The notes: generated by a model not told the origin, from the letters alone. A stretch of 64,000 nucleotides of DNA from Hydrogenophaga sp. 2FB (GCF_005503365.1 NZ_SCML01000001.1:62001-126000); one strand, 5' to 3'. Shown: positions 1 to 9,331, numbered from the stretch's first letter. Program-made: numbers and translations.

Positions 1-1
1 T

Positions 2-388
2 GTGCCGCCCGGCATCGAGGTGGTGAACGATCTGGACACGGTCTGGCGCGAGGCCGATGCCATCTCCCTGCACTGCCCGCTGACCGAGGACAACCGCGGC
101 CTGATCAACCGCGACACGCTGGCGCGTTGCAAGCGCGGCGTCATCGTCGTGAACACCGCGCGTGGCGGTCTGATCGATGAAGCCGCCCTGCTCGACGCCA
201 TCCAGTCCGGCCAGGTGTCGTCGGCGGGCCTCGACAGCTTCGCCGACGAACCCATGGCGGGCGGGCACCCGTTCCAGGGGCACGAGCGCATCGTCCTCAG
301 CCCGCACATTGGCGGGGTCACGTCCGACGCGTACGTGAAGATGGGCGTGGCCTCCACGGAGAACGTGCTGGCCGTGTTGCGCGCCTGA
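2..388 (+). CDS. 2-hydroxyacid dehydrogenase, C-terminal part (cut by window edge)
   Basis: The last 128 residues of a D-isomer-specific 2-hydroxyacid dehydrogenase of the phosphoglycerate dehydrogenase / glyoxylate reductase fold. The visible part carries the catalytic set of the family: the Arg in NTARGGLID, the Glu in FADEP and the His in SPHIGG, in the usual order and spacing. These enzymes reduce 2-oxoacids with NAD(P)H in the cytoplasm. The substrate cannot be read from this half, and the N-terminal substrate domain lies outside the window. The reading frame is open from base 2, so the first codon shown is not the true start. The gene converges on the Bug receptor gene and ends only 12 nt from its stop. 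Dehydrogenases of this kind often sit beside Bug receptors in Burkholderiales, so a shared catabolic role is plausible but inferred. Confidence 0.85.
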   Translation: MPPGIEVVNDLDTVWREADAISLHCPLTEDNRGLINRDTLARCKRGVIVVNTARGGLIDEAALLDAIQSGQVSSAGLDSFADEPMAGGHPFQGHERIVLSPHIGGVTSDAYVKMGVASTENVLAVLRA

Positions 389-400
389 GCCTGGCGCGAC

Positions 401-1390
401 TCAGTTCGCGCTCAGATCGATCTTCGCCGCCACCGCCTCGAAGGCCTTGAGTTCGCTGGACAGCTTGGCGGTGAACTGCGCCGGCGTCACGGGTTGCGCC
501 GCCACGTTGCCCTGCGCCACCAGCGCGTTCTGGAACTCGGGTGTCTGGATGATCGCGTTGATGTCGGCGTTGATCTTCGCCACGATCGCGGGCGGTGTGC
601 CGACCGGCGCGAGCACGCCGTGCCAGGTGCCGATGGTGAAGTCGGGGATGCCGGCTTCGGCGAACGTGGGCACGTCCTTCAGGTAAGGAAAGCGCTGGTT
701 CGACGTGACCGCGAGCGGGCGCAGCTTGCCGCCCGACACGAAAGCGGTGATGGAGCCGGGCGACGGGAACGACATGTCGACCACACCGCCGACCAGATCC
801 GTCATGCCTTGCGCCGCGCCCTTGTACGGCACGTGGACCATCTCGGTGGCGGTGCGCAGCTTGAACATCTCGCCGGCCAGGTGTGGAATGCCACCAACGC
901 CCTGCGATGCGTAGGTGAATTCCTTCTTCTTCGCGCGCAGGGCCGCGACCAACTGGCCCACGTTCTGGTATGGCGACGCGGCATTCACCACCAGCACGTT
1001 GGGCACGTCCACCGTCAGCGCGATGGGCGCGAAGGACTTCTCCACGTCGTAACGCAGACCCTTGACCACGAACTTGTTGAGCGTGTGGCTGGTCGCGGTG
1101 ACCAGCAGCGTGTAGCCATCGGGCTTGGCGCTGGCGACCGCCGCGGCGGCGATGGTGCCGTTGGCGCCAGCGCGGTTCTCCACGACGACCGACTGGCCCC
1201 ATTTGGCGGCGAGCGCCTGGCCCACGAGCCGGGCCGACTGGTCGATCGCGCCGCCGGCGGCGTAGCCCACCACCAGGGTGACGTTGCGGTTCGGGAAGTC
1301 CTGCTGCGCGTAGGCAGTCCCGCAAGCGAGGGACGCGGCGAAGGCGCAGCAGGCGAGCAGAGCGCCGCGGCGGCCGAGAGGTTCTTTCAT
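401..1390 (-). CDS. Bug/TctC-family tripartite tricarboxylate transporter substrate-binding protein
   Basis: A periplasmic receptor of the Bug (TctC) family, 329 residues, which binds small carboxylates or related solutes for tripartite transport. It has a signal peptide ending in GTAYAQ. It then shows the family hallmarks: the VTLVVGYAAGG loop, the VVENRAGANG loop and the PDGYTLL motif, which shape the ligand pocket. No tctA or tctB gene lies nearby, as is usual for orphan Bug proteins. I chose the ATG at 1390 because GGAGACAAG lies directly before it; the open frame extends eight codons further upstream without a Shine-Dalgarno. A good sigma-70-like promoter and a palindrome lie upstream (separate entries). 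The ligand is unknown. Confidence 0.9.
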   Translation of the reverse strand: MKEPLGRRGALLACCAFAASLACGTAYAQQDFPNRNVTLVVGYAAGGAIDQSARLVGQALAAKWGQSVVVENRAGANGTIAAAAVASAKPDGYTLLVTATSHTLNKFVVKGLRYDVEKSFAPIALTVDVPNVLVVNAASPYQNVGQLVAALRAKKKEFTYASQGVGGIPHLAGEMFKLRTATEMVHVPYKGAAQGMTDLVGGVVDMSFPSPGSITAFVSGGKLRPLAVTSNQRFPYLKDVPTFAEAGIPDFTIGTWHGVLAPVGTPPAIVAKINADINAIIQTPEFQNALVAQGNVAAQPVTPAQFTAKLSSELKAFEAVAAKIDLSAN

Positions 1391-1432
1391 CTTGTCTCCG
1401 TTGAGCCCGCTCAAATGGCAGGTTTGCCGCGC

Positions 1433-1461
1433 ATCCTAGGAAGCGCGCCGGCGGGCGTCAA
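1433..1461 (-). promoter_or_regulatory. Predicted promoter of the Bug receptor gene
   Basis: Read on the minus strand, TTGACG (1461-1456) and TAGGAT (1438-1433) are separated by exactly 17 bp, which predicts a start of transcription near 1426, about 36 nt before the ATG. The hexamers match 5/6 and 4/6 of the sigma-70 consensus. By eye only; no start site has been measured. Confidence 0.5.
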
Positions 1462-1474
1462 CGAGAGACTTCGG

Positions 1475-1495
1475 ACTTTTCTACAGGAGAAAAGT
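1475..1495. promoter_or_regulatory. Palindrome upstream of the Bug promoter, candidate activator site
   Basis: ACTTTTCT (1475-1482), a 5-nt spacer, then AGAAAAGT (1488-1495) form a perfect 8+8 dyad. Its centre is about 59 bp upstream of the predicted transcription start, where LysR-type activators commonly bind. A closely similar dyad lies at the same distance from a predicted promoter upstream of the fumarase/tartrate dehydratase genes at 61.3 kb. It could also act as a hairpin in the acs 3' region. Confidence 0.4.
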
Positions 1496-1512
1496 TGGAT
1501 ACCGTCACGGTG

Positions 1513-1534
1513 TCAGTTGTTCTCCGACAACTGA
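1513..1534 (-). terminator. Hairpin at the 3' end of acs, including its stop codon
   Basis: TCAGTTGT and ACAACTGA form a perfect 8-bp stem with a 6-nt loop. The stem contains the acs stop codon (TGA, complement at 1513-1515). No strong U-run follows, so this may be an mRNA-stabilising structure rather than a terminator. Confidence 0.3.
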
Positions 1535-3495
1535 TCCAGGATCGCCGGATTCTCAAGCGTCGACGTGTCCTGCGTGATCGCCTCGCCCTTGGCGATCGAG
1601 CGCAGCAGGCGGCGCATGATCTTGCCGCTGCGGGTCTTGGGCAGGTTGTCGCCGAAGCGGATGTCCTTGGGCTTGGCGATCGGGCCGATTTCCTTGCCCA
1701 CCCAGTCGCGCAGCTGCTTCGCAATCGCCTTGGCCTCGTCGCCCGTGGGGCGCGAACGCTTGAGCACCACGAAGGCCACGATGGCTTCGCCGGTCAGGTC
1801 GTCCGGACGGCCCACCACGGCCGCTTCGGCCACGAGATCGGTCTTGCCGACCAGCGCCGATTCGATCTCCATCGTGCCCATGCGGTGGCCCGAGACGTTG
1901 AGCACGTCGTCGATGCGGCCGGTGATGCGGAAGTAACCGCGGTCGGCGCTGCGCACCGCGCCGTCACCCGCCAGGTAGTAGCCCTTGAGCTCGTCGGGGA
2001 AGTAGCTCTTCTTGAAGCGCTCCGGGTCGCCCCAGATGGTGCGGATCATCGCGGGCCAGGGCTTCTTCACGACCAGGATGCCACCCGAGCCATTGGGCAC
2101 GTCGTTGCCCGCTTCATCGACGATGGCGGCCGTGATGCCCGGTAGCGGCAGCGTGCACGAACCCGGCACGAGCGGCGTGGCGCCGGGCAGCGGCGTGATC
2201 ATGTGGCCGCCGGTTTCGGTCTGCCAGAAGGTGTCCACGATGGGGCAGCGTTCGCCGCCCACGTTCTTGTAGTACCACATCCAGGCTTCGGGATTGATGG
2301 GCTCGCCCACCGAACCCAGCAGGCGCAGGCTGGAAAGATCGGAGCGCGCCGGGTGCACTTTCTCATCGCCCTCCGACGCCTTGATGAGCGAACGGATCGC
2401 CGTGGGCGCGGTGTAGAAGATCGTGACCTTGTGCTTCTCGATCGTCTGCCAGAAGCGCCCGGCGTTCGGGTACGTGGGCACGCCTTCGAACACGACCTGC
2501 GTGGCGCCGGCGGCCAGCGGGCCGTAGGCCACGTAGGTGTGGCCGGTCACCCAGCCGATGTCGGCCGTGCACCAGAAGATGTCTTCGGGCCGCAGGTCGA
2601 AGGTCCAGTTCATCGTCAGGTGGGCCCACAGCAGGTAACCACCGGTGCTGTGCTGCACGCCCTTGGGCTTGCCGGTGGAGCCCGAGGTGTAGAGCACGAA
2701 CAGCGGATGTTCGGCGCTCACCATTTCGGCCGGGCAGTCGGTCGACTGGCTGGCCATGGCCTCGTGCATGAAGGTGTCGCGTCCCGCGACCATGTTGCAG
2801 GCGGTGGGTGTGCGCTGGAACACGATCACGTCCTTGATCGTGTCGCAGCCACCCATGCCGATGCCTTCGTCCACGATGGCCTTGAGCGGCAGCTCCTTGC
2901 CGCCGCGCAACTGGTAGTTGGCGGTGATCACGGCGACAGCGCCCGCGTCCTGGATGCGCTCTTGCAGCGCCTTGGCGGAGAAGCCGCCGAACACCACGCT
3001 GTGCGTGGCGCCGATGCGCGCGCAGGCCTGCATGGCCACCACGCCCTCGACCGTCATCGGCATGTAGATGACAACCCGGTCGCCCTTCTTCACGCCGCGT
3101 GCCTTCAGCGAGTTGGCGAACTGCGAGACCTTGTTCAGCAATTCCCTGTAGGTGACCTTGGTCACCGCGCCGTCGTCGGCTTCAAAGATGATGGCGGTCT
3201 TGTTTTCGACCGGCGTGCCCATGTGGCGGTCGAGGCAGTTGTAGGAGGCGTTGAGTTCGCCGTCCTCGAACCACTTGAAGAACGGCGCCTTGGAGCTGTC
3301 CAGCGTCTTGGTGAAGGGCTTGCTCCACACCAGGGTTTCGCGCGCCAGCCGCGCCCAGAAGCCTTCGAAATCCTTGTCCGCTTCGGCGCACAGCGCGTTG
3401 TAGGCCGCCATGCCCGAGACGCGGGCCGCTTTCACGGTGGCCGGCGATGGCTCGAAGACGCGGTTTTCAACCAGGGTGGATTCGATCGCTGACAT
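1513..3495 (-). CDS. acs: Acetyl-CoA synthetase (AMP-forming)
   Basis: Converts acetate, ATP and CoA to acetyl-CoA through an acetyl-adenylate, in the cytoplasm. The 660-residue product has the usual length for Acs (E. coli, about 652). Visible family features are the ATP-binding P-loop [11 protein letters not shown], the adenylate-forming core WQTETGGHM, and the C-terminal [10 protein letters not shown] motif, whose Lys is the conserved acetylation site that switches the enzyme off. The start at 3495 follows GAGGAGA at good spacing; the open frame continues 23 codons upstream without support. It is transcribed away from the UPF0114 gene. Propionyl-CoA synthetase is a less likely alternative given the length and strong Acs-like core. 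Confidence 0.95.
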   Translation of the reverse strand: MSAIESTLVENRVFEPSPATVKAARVSGMAAYNALCAEADKDFEGFWARLARETLVWSKPFTKTLDSSKAPFFKWFEDGELNASYNCLDRHMGTPVENKTAIIFEADDGAVTKVTYRELLNKVSQFANSLKARGVKKGDRVVIYMPMTVEGVVAMQACARIGATHSVVFGGFSAKALQERIQDAGAVAVITANYQLRGGKELPLKAIVDEGIGMGGCDTIKDVIVFQRTPTACNMVAGRDTFMHEAMASQSTDCPAEMVSAEHPLFVLYTSGSTGKPKGVQHSTGGYLLWAHLTMNWTFDLRPEDIFWCTADIGWVTGHTYVAYGPLAAGATQVVFEGVPTYPNAGRFWQTIEKHKVTIFYTAPTAIRSLIKASEGDEKVHPARSDLSSLRLLGSVGEPINPEAWMWYYKNVGGERCPIVDTFWQTETGGHMITPLPGATPLVPGSCTLPLPGITAAIVDEAGNDVPNGSGGILVVKKPWPAMIRTIWGDPERFKKSYFPDELKGYYLAGDGAVRSADRGYFRITGRIDDVLNVSGHRMGTMEIESALVGKTDLVAEAAVVGRPDDLTGEAIVAFVVLKRSRPTGDEAKAIAKQLRDWVGKEIGPIAKPKDIRFGDNLPKTRSGKIMRRLLRSIAKGEAITQDTSTLENPAILDQLSENN

Positions 3496-3675
3496 GAGAA
3501 GTCTCCTCGGATGTTGTGGGAACGGATTGGTTGGCGACTGTGCGCACGGCCTCTTACGGGCCACTTACGCGGGGCGATGGGAATAGGCAAAAACCCGAGG
3601 ATACCAGCGGCGCTCCCCCTAAAATGCGGCAGCAATCCGGCCGACCGGTCGGGGCCTACGCACCCACCCTACCCC

Positions 3676-4275
3676 ATGACAAACCCCGTCAAACCGCCTC
3701 CCGCCATCCGCGCATTGCCCAACCTGATCTTTGCCAGCCGCTGGCTGCAGCTGCCGCTCTACATCGGGTTGATCGCAGCGCAAACCATCTACGTGTTCCA
3801 TTTCTGGGTCGAGCTGGTCCACCTGATCGAAGCCGCATTTGGCAGCGAGGTGGCCCTGCAGAAGCTGATCAGCAGCATCGGCTACAAGAGCGACGTGGTG
3901 CTCACCGGCCTGAACGAGACGGTGATCATGCTGGTGGTGCTGGCGCTGATCGACGTGGTCATGATCTCCAACCTGTTGATCATGGTGATCATCGGTGGCT
4001 ACGAAACCTTCGTCAGCCGCATGAACCTGGAGAGCCATCCCGACCAGCCCGAGTGGTTGAGCCACGTGAATGCCTCGGTGCTCAAGGTGAAGCTGGCCAC
4101 GGCCATCATCGGCATCAGCTCCATCCACCTGCTCAAGACCTTCATCAACGCCGCCAACTACGACGAGAAGGTGCTGATGTGGCAGACCATCATCCACGTG
4201 GTATTCCTGCTCAGCGCGATGGCCATCGCGATGACCGATCGGCTCATGGCGCACCCCGCCACCGACGCCCACTGA
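3676..4275 (+). CDS. UPF0114 (YqhA-like) inner-membrane protein
   Basis: A 199-residue integral membrane protein of the UPF0114/TIGR00645 family, function unknown. Four hydrophobic segments are visible at roughly residues 18-46, 83-112, 138-160 and 170-192. The family-typical block around ISNLLIMVIIGGYETFVSR follows the second segment. The start at 3676 gives the usual family length; the open frame runs far upstream through the divergent acs leader with no membrane-protein character. A CTAAAAT element about 55 nt upstream could serve as a -10 box. The gene stands alone between acs and the proV leader. Confidence 0.8.
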   Translation: MTNPVKPPPAIRALPNLIFASRWLQLPLYIGLIAAQTIYVFHFWVELVHLIEAAFGSEVALQKLISSIGYKSDVVLTGLNETVIMLVVLALIDVVMISNLLIMVIIGGYETFVSRMNLESHPDQPEWLSHVNASVLKVKLATAIIGISSIHLLKTFINAANYDEKVLMWQTIIHVVFLLSAMAIAMTDRLMAHPATDAH

Positions 4276-4314
4276 GACCGCGCCTCTGGACCTTCTTTAG
4301 GGTCTATTGAGCGC

Positions 4315-4348
4315 TTGCACAGGGTCATCCATGTGCAAAAGTTATAAT
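4315..4348 (+). promoter_or_regulatory. Predicted proVWX promoter with inverted repeat
   Basis: A consensus -10 box TATAAT lies at 4343-4348. Just upstream, TTGCACA (4315-4321) and TGTGCAA (4332-4338) form a perfect 7+7 inverted repeat with a 10-nt spacer. TTGCAC is 22 bp from the -10, too far for a normal -35, so the dyad reads better as an operator beside a weak -35. The regulator is unknown. Confidence 0.45.
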
Positions 4349-4661
4349 GACACCTCAGCCACCGCGCCTACGGCCGGTGGTGCTCATGTGCTACTCGCGG
4401 ATCGCCCTCGCATCCCGTCGCGGCACAGAGACTTCAAATGGCCGGTCTTCCGGCCTCGACGCCGCATCACTCCTCGCCCCGTGCCAGCCCCCTAGACCGG
4501 GCCCGCTGCATGGGCCTGTGTGATGGCAGGCGCTGGGTGTGCCGATTCGTCGCTGTCAGTGTCTGTCTGCGGTCTTGTTGACCCGGCCGGCACGCGCGTG
4601 CCCCTGCTTCTTCATGACCGTCTGCGGTGCCTTGTCAACTCGCACAGGAGGCAGCACGCTC
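4349..4661 (+). other. Long 5' leader of the proVWX operon
   Basis: About 310 nt separate the predicted promoter from proV with no convincing open frame. Two hairpins are evident: CCACCG/CGGTGG (4359-4364 with 4375-4380), and GGCCGG-TCTT-CCGGCC (4440-4455). AGGAGG at 4646-4651 is the proV ribosome-binding site. I do not recognise a known riboswitch class. A leader of this length suggests post-transcriptional control, but it could simply be a second promoter region. Confidence 0.35.
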
Positions 4662-5861
4662 ATGGCCAAACACATCCGCATCGAACACGTTTTCAAGGTG
4701 TTCGGAGATCAACCCGATCTCGCGTTGAAACGTGTCCGCGAAGGACGCACAAAACAGGAAATCCTGGCCGAGACCGGTCAGTCCATCGGCGTGTTCGACG
4801 CCGATTTCGAGATCGAGGCCGGCGAGATCTTCGTCATCATGGGCTTGTCCGGCTCGGGCAAATCGACCCTCGTGCGCCTGCTCAACCGGCTGATCGAGCC
4901 CACGGCCGGGCGCATCCTGGTCGATGGCCAGAACATCAACGACCTGTCGGACGCTGACTTGCGGCGCCTGCGGCGCAAAGACATCAGCATGGTGTTCCAG
5001 TCGTTCGCCCTGATGCCGCACATGACGGTGCGCGACAACACCGCCTTCGGTCTGGAGCTCGCCGGCGTCAAGCCCGATGAGCGCCTGGCGCAGGCCGATC
5101 AGGCGCTGGAACAGGTGGGTCTGGCCGGCTGGGGTGACAGCTACCCCGATGAGTTGTCCGGTGGCATGCAGCAGCGCGTGGGCCTGGCGCGCGCGCTGGC
5201 GTCCGACCCCTCGATCCTGCTCATGGACGAGGCCTTCTCGGCGCTGGACCCCATCATCCGCACCGAGATGCAGAGCGAGCTGGTGCGCCTGCAGCAGGTC
5301 AAGCGCCGCACCATCGTCTTCATTTCGCACGATCTCGACGAGGCCATGCGCATTGGCGACCGCATCGCCATCATGAAAGACGGCCAGGTGGTGCAGGTCG
5401 GCACACCCGAAGACATCCTGCGCCAGCCGGCCGATGACTACGTGCGCAACTTCGTGCGTGGGGTGGATGCCGCGGCCGTGTTCAAGGCCGGCGACATTGC
5501 CCGGCAGACGCAGGTGGTCGTGTCCGAACACCCGAACCGGGGCGCGCGCGCCGCGCTCAAGCAGCTGGAGGACAAGGACCGCGACTGGGCCTATGTCGTC
5601 AGCCCCGAGCAACGTTACCTCGGTGTGGTCTCGGCGGACTCGCTGCGCAACGCGTTGCAGGACCACGAAGGCCCGCTGGGTCTGTCGCGCGCCTACCTCC
5701 CCGACGTGCAGGTGGTCCACGCGGCCCACCCCGTGGCCGACCTCTTCGGCCAGGCCGCGCAGGCGTCCTACCCGCTGCCCGTGGTGGATGCCACCGGCCG
5801 CTATTGCGGCGCCATCAGCAAGAACACCTTGCTGAAGTTTCTCGACCGCGCCGCGGTCTGA
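4662..5861 (+). CDS. proV: Glycine betaine/proline ABC transporter ATP-binding protein ProV
   Basis: ATPase of an osmoprotectant (glycine betaine/proline betaine) importer, cytoplasmic face of the inner membrane. The 399 residues follow E. coli ProV closely. Walker A is GLSGSGKST (about residues 61-69), the signature is [15 protein letters not shown], Walker B is [13 protein letters not shown] and the switch His is in FISHDLDEA. Two CBS-type modules at about 285-399 complete the OpuA/ProV architecture; in this family they sense ionic strength. The start at 4662 has AGGAGG ten bases upstream. proW follows after 23 nt, and the order VWX with an extra X indicates one operon. Confidence 0.95.
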   Translation: MAKHIRIEHVFKVFGDQPDLALKRVREGRTKQEILAETGQSIGVFDADFEIEAGEIFVIMGLSGSGKSTLVRLLNRLIEPTAGRILVDGQNINDLSDADLRRLRRKDISMVFQSFALMPHMTVRDNTAFGLELAGVKPDERLAQADQALEQVGLAGWGDSYPDELSGGMQQRVGLARALASDPSILLMDEAFSALDPIIRTEMQSELVRLQQVKRRTIVFISHDLDEAMRIGDRIAIMKDGQVVQVGTPEDILRQPADDYVRNFVRGVDAAAVFKAGDIARQTQVVVSEHPNRGARAALKQLEDKDRDWAYVVSPEQRYLGVVSADSLRNALQDHEGPLGLSRAYLPDVQVVHAAHPVADLFGQAAQASYPLPVVDATGRYCGAISKNTLLKFLDRAAV

Positions 5862-5884
5862 CCGACATGGAAAGGAACGACTTG

Positions 5885-7039
5885 ATGAACGACATCGACA
5901 CCACCACACCGACCGCCACCCCCATCGACATGTCCGATCCGTGGATGGGCACGACCACCACCGCAGCCGACACGGGCGACGCATGGAGCGACCCGGGCGC
6001 GGCCGCGGTCAGCGACAACTGGCTTGACATGAGCAACGCGGCCACCTCCACCGACACACTGGGCGAGGGCTTTCGCATCAGCCAGCTCTGGGACGGCTCC
6101 ATGCCCATCGAGCGCTGGATCAACGACGGCCTCGACTGGACCGTGAGCCATTTCCGCCCGTTCTTCCAGACCGTGCGCGCGCCGATCGACACCACCCTCA
6201 CCAGCGTGGAACAGCTGCTGCAAAGCGTGCCCACGCTGGCCATGGTGGCGCTGATGGGTCTGCTGGCCTGGCAGTTTGCCGGCCGCGCCATCGCCGTCGG
6301 CACGGTGATCTCGCTGCTGCTCGTCGCCATGCTCGGCATCTGGCCCGAAGCCATGGTCACGCTCTCGCTGGTGCTGACCTCGCTGGTGTTCTGCATCGCC
6401 ATCGGCCTGCCACTGGGCATCTTGCTGGCCAGCAGCGACCGCACGCAGCGCCTGATGCGCCCGCTGCTCGACGCCATGCAGACCACACCGGCCTTCGTCT
6501 ACCTCGTGCCGGTGGTGATGCTGTTCGGCATCGGCAACGTGCCGGGCGTCATCGTCACCATCGTGTTCGCGCTGCCGCCGCTGGTGCGCCTGACCGACCT
6601 GGGCATCCGCCAGGTGCGGCCGGACCTGATCGAAGCCGCGCGCGCCTACGGCGCATCGCCGTGGCAGATGCTGACCAAGGTGCAACTGCCACTGGCGATG
6701 CCGTCCATCATGGCCGGCATCAACCAGGCGCTCATGCTCTCGCTGTCCATGGTGGTCATCGCCTCGATGATCGCGGTCGGCGGCCTGGGGCAGATGGTGT
6801 TGCGCGGCATCGGCCGGCTCGACATGGGCATGGCCACCGTCGGTGGCCTGGGCATCGTGCTGCTGGCGATTGCGCTGGACCGCATCACCCAGGCCTTGGG
6901 CCGCCCCGGCCGCGGCGCGCGCCACTGGTGGCAGAAGGGCCCCGCGGGCCTGGTCGTTCGTCTGCTGCGCTCCGCTCCGCAGACCGCGCGCGACATGCCG
7001 CCTGCCACCCTGCCCACCCCACCGCTTTCCACCTCCTGA
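5885..7039 (+). CDS. proW: Glycine betaine/proline ABC transporter permease ProW
   Basis: Inner-membrane permease of the ProVWX importer, 384 residues. An unusually acidic, Thr- and Asp-rich cytoplasmic N-terminus of about 60 residues precedes the membrane domain, as in E. coli ProW. The permease core carries the family block [20 protein letters not shown], the EAA loop ([21 protein letters not shown]) that docks on ProV, and the conserved [20 protein letters not shown] segment. I chose the ATG at 5885 because AAAGGA lies eight bases before it; an ATG at 5867 has no such site. A C-terminal Pro-rich tail of about 50 residues is longer than in E. coli. Confidence 0.93.
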   Translation: MNDIDTTTPTATPIDMSDPWMGTTTTAADTGDAWSDPGAAAVSDNWLDMSNAATSTDTLGEGFRISQLWDGSMPIERWINDGLDWTVSHFRPFFQTVRAPIDTTLTSVEQLLQSVPTLAMVALMGLLAWQFAGRAIAVGTVISLLLVAMLGIWPEAMVTLSLVLTSLVFCIAIGLPLGILLASSDRTQRLMRPLLDAMQTTPAFVYLVPVVMLFGIGNVPGVIVTIVFALPPLVRLTDLGIRQVRPDLIEAARAYGASPWQMLTKVQLPLAMPSIMAGINQALMLSLSMVVIASMIAVGGLGQMVLRGIGRLDMGMATVGGLGIVLLAIALDRITQALGRPGRGARHWWQKGPAGLVVRLLRSAPQTARDMPPATLPTPPLSTS

Positions 7040-7083
7040 GCGGTTTGCGCCCAGGTTTTTCTCCCCCCATCGAAAGGAAACCG

Positions 7084-8106
7084 ATGACCTTCCACCCGAC
7101 CAACACCCTGTGGCGATCCCTGCTCGGCGGCGGCCTCATGGCCCTGGCCCTCAACGGCCCCGCCACGGCGCAGAGCCTGCCCGGCCAAGGCGTCAAGGTG
7201 CAGCCGCTGCAAAGTTCCATTGCCGAGGAGACGTTCCAGACGCTGCTCGTGTCGCGCGCGCTGGCGAAGCTGGGTTACGACGTGCAGCCCATCAAGGAAG
7301 TGGAGTACCCCACGGCCCACGTGGCCCTCGCCAATGGCGACGCCACCTTCATGGCCGACCATTGGGACCCGCTGCACGCGGACTTCTACAAGAACGCGGG
7401 CGGCGACGCCAAGCTCTACCGACAAGGCGCGTACTCGCCCGGCGCGGCGCAGGGCTACCTCATCGACAAGAAGACGGCCGATGCCCACAAGATCACGCAC
7501 GTGGACCAGCTGAAGGACCCGGCCATCGCCAGGTTGTTCGACCACAACGGCGACGGCAAGGCCGACCTGGCGGGCTGCACGCCCGGCTGGGGTTGCGAGG
7601 CGGTGATCGAACACCACCTGAACGCCTACAAGCTGCGCGACACCGTCACGCACGTGCAGGGCAGCTACGCCGCGCTGATCGCCGACACCATCACGCGCCT
7701 GAAGGCGGGCAAGCCCATCCTCTACTACACCTGGACGCCCTATTGGGTGAGCGGAGTGCTGCGCCCGGGCCATGAAGTGGTGTGGCTGCAAGTGCCGTTC
7801 TCGTCGTTGCCAGGCGAACAGGCCAAGCTCGACACGAAACTGCCCAACGGCCAGAACTACGGCTTCGTGCTCAACACGCAGCGCATCGTGGCCAACAAGC
7901 AGTTCGCCGAGAAGAACCCCGCTGCCGCCCGGTTGTTCGAGGTGATGTCGCTGCCGGTGTCCGACATCAACGCCCAGAACCTGCGCATGCGCGATGGTGA
8001 GAACAAGCCCCAGGACGTGGAGCGCCACACCGATGCGTGGATCAAGGCGCACCAGAAGACGTTTGACGGCTGGGTCGCACAAGCCCTGGCCGCCGCCAAA
8101 CGCTGA
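7084..8106 (+). CDS. proX: Glycine betaine-binding periplasmic protein ProX, copy 1
   Basis: Periplasmic receptor that delivers betaines to ProVW. The 340 residues begin with a signal peptide ending near GPATAQ. The Trp residues that cage the quaternary ammonium in E. coli ProX are retained in MADHW, PGWGC and YYTWTPYW. The element GCTPGWGC keeps the closely spaced Cys pair seen in the E. coli protein (GCNPGWGC), which the second copy lacks. AAAGGAAACCG precedes the ATG. It lies 44 nt after proW in the same operon and is the orthologue-like copy of the two tandem receptors. Confidence 0.93.
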   Translation: MTFHPTNTLWRSLLGGGLMALALNGPATAQSLPGQGVKVQPLQSSIAEETFQTLLVSRALAKLGYDVQPIKEVEYPTAHVALANGDATFMADHWDPLHADFYKNAGGDAKLYRQGAYSPGAAQGYLIDKKTADAHKITHVDQLKDPAIARLFDHNGDGKADLAGCTPGWGCEAVIEHHLNAYKLRDTVTHVQGSYAALIADTITRLKAGKPILYYTWTPYWVSGVLRPGHEVVWLQVPFSSLPGEQAKLDTKLPNGQNYGFVLNTQRIVANKQFAEKNPAAARLFEVMSLPVSDINAQNLRMRDGENKPQDVERHTDAWIKAHQKTFDGWVAQALAAAKR

Positions 8107-8204
8107 GGCCCACCGGCCATGTGCACCACCGGCGGGGCCACACCGCCGGTGGTCCCTTCCACTCCTTCAACCCTTCCCCTGACAGAAAGAAAGATCTCGA
8201 CCGA

Positions 8205-9230
8205 ATGACGATGATGACGAACACCCGACACCTCACGCGCACCCTCCTGGTCACCGGCCTGCTGGCCCTGGGCATGGCCGCCGCCCATGCCTCGACCGAT
8301 CTGCCCGGCACGGGCGTCCCTGTGTTGCCGCTGCAGAGCAACCTGGGCGAAGAGACCTTCCAGACCCTGCTGGTCACGCGCGCGCTGAAGCGGTTGGGTT
8401 ACGACGTTCAAGCCATCAAGGAAGTCGAGTACCCCATGTCCTACCTCGCCGTTGCCAACGGCGACGCGACCTTCATGGCCAACCACTGGAACCCGCACCA
8501 CGCCGAGTTCTACAAGACCGCCGGCGGCGACGACAGGCTCTCGCGCAAGGGCGTGTACGCGCGCGGCGCGGTGCAGGGCTACATGATCGACAAGAAGACC
8601 GCCGACCAGTACAACATCACGCACCTGAGCCAGCTCACCGACCCCCAGCTCGCGCAACTCTTCGACACCACCGGTGACGGCAAGGCCGATCTCGTCGGCC
8701 CCGGCGCGGGCTGGGGTGGCGAGGCCGTGGTCGACCACCAGCTGACCACCTTCAAGCTGCGCGACACCGTGAGCTACACGCAGGGCAACTATCCCGCGCT
8801 GATGGCCGACACGGTCGCGCGCTTCAGACAGGGCAAACCCGTGCTGTTCTACGCCTGGACGCCGTACTGGCTCAGCAATGTGCTGCGCACCGGGCAGGAC
8901 GTGGTCTGGCTGCAAGTGCCGTTCTCGGCCATGCCGGGCGTGCAGGCCGGCACCAACACCCAACTGGCCAACGGGCGGGACTACGGCTTTCCGCTGAACA
9001 ACGAATACATCGTGGCCAACAAGGCCTGGGTCGAGCAGCACCCGGCCGCCGCGAAGCTGTTCGAAATCATGGAACTGCCGATCGCGGACATCAGCGCGCA
9101 GAACCGGCGCATGCGCGATGGCGAGAACCGCCCGCAAGACATCGAGCGCCACACCGATGCCTGGATCAAGGCGCACCAGAAGACGTTCGACGGCTGGATC
9201 GACCAGGCGCTGGCGGCGGCCAGCCACTGA
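8205..9230 (+). CDS. ProX-like glycine betaine-binding protein, copy 2
   Basis: A second periplasmic receptor, 341 residues, that follows proX after 98 nt and shares its whole architecture: signal peptide ending near AAAHAS, then [29 protein letters not shown] and YAWTPYW. The aromatic cage Trp residues are kept, so a betaine-type ligand is expected. The Cys pair of copy 1 is replaced (GPGAGWGG), and no Cys remains in the mature chain. The start is one of three nearby in-frame ATGs (8205, 8211, 8214); the ribosome site is weak, so the exact one is uncertain. Tandem duplication followed by divergence is the simplest origin. Different affinity or ligand range is inferred. Confidence 0.9.
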   Translation: MTMMTNTRHLTRTLLVTGLLALGMAAAHASTDLPGTGVPVLPLQSNLGEETFQTLLVTRALKRLGYDVQAIKEVEYPMSYLAVANGDATFMANHWNPHHAEFYKTAGGDDRLSRKGVYARGAVQGYMIDKKTADQYNITHLSQLTDPQLAQLFDTTGDGKADLVGPGAGWGGEAVVDHQLTTFKLRDTVSYTQGNYPALMADTVARFRQGKPVLFYAWTPYWLSNVLRTGQDVVWLQVPFSAMPGVQAGTNTQLANGRDYGFPLNNEYIVANKAWVEQHPAAAKLFEIMELPIADISAQNRRMRDGENRPQDIERHTDAWIKAHQKTFDGWIDQALAAASH

Positions 9231-9242
9231 CACCGATCGCTT

Positions 9243-9277
9243 CACGAAAGAGGCCGCGACGCGCGGCCTCTTTCGTG
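9243..9277 (+). terminator. Strong hairpin terminating the proVWXX' operon
   Basis: CACGAAAGAGGCCGCG (9243-9258) pairs perfectly with CGCGGCCTCTTTCGTG (9262-9277), a 16-bp stem with a 3-nt loop, 12 nt after the last stop codon. It is followed by a T/G-rich stretch rather than a clean T-run. It is nearly symmetric and may stop transcription from both sides. Confidence 0.7.
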
Positions 9278-9331
9278 TGGTTCCTTCGCGAACGACGTCC
9301 GCTCGTGTTGTCGCTTGAATGTTCCAATTTA

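Noticed and set aside
4359-4380. Mini-ykkC (guanidine-II) riboswitch hairpin before proV
   Set aside because: The hairpin loop contains ACGG, but the bases flanking it do not pair as that class requires, and a second matching hairpin was not found. The downstream genes also do not fit.
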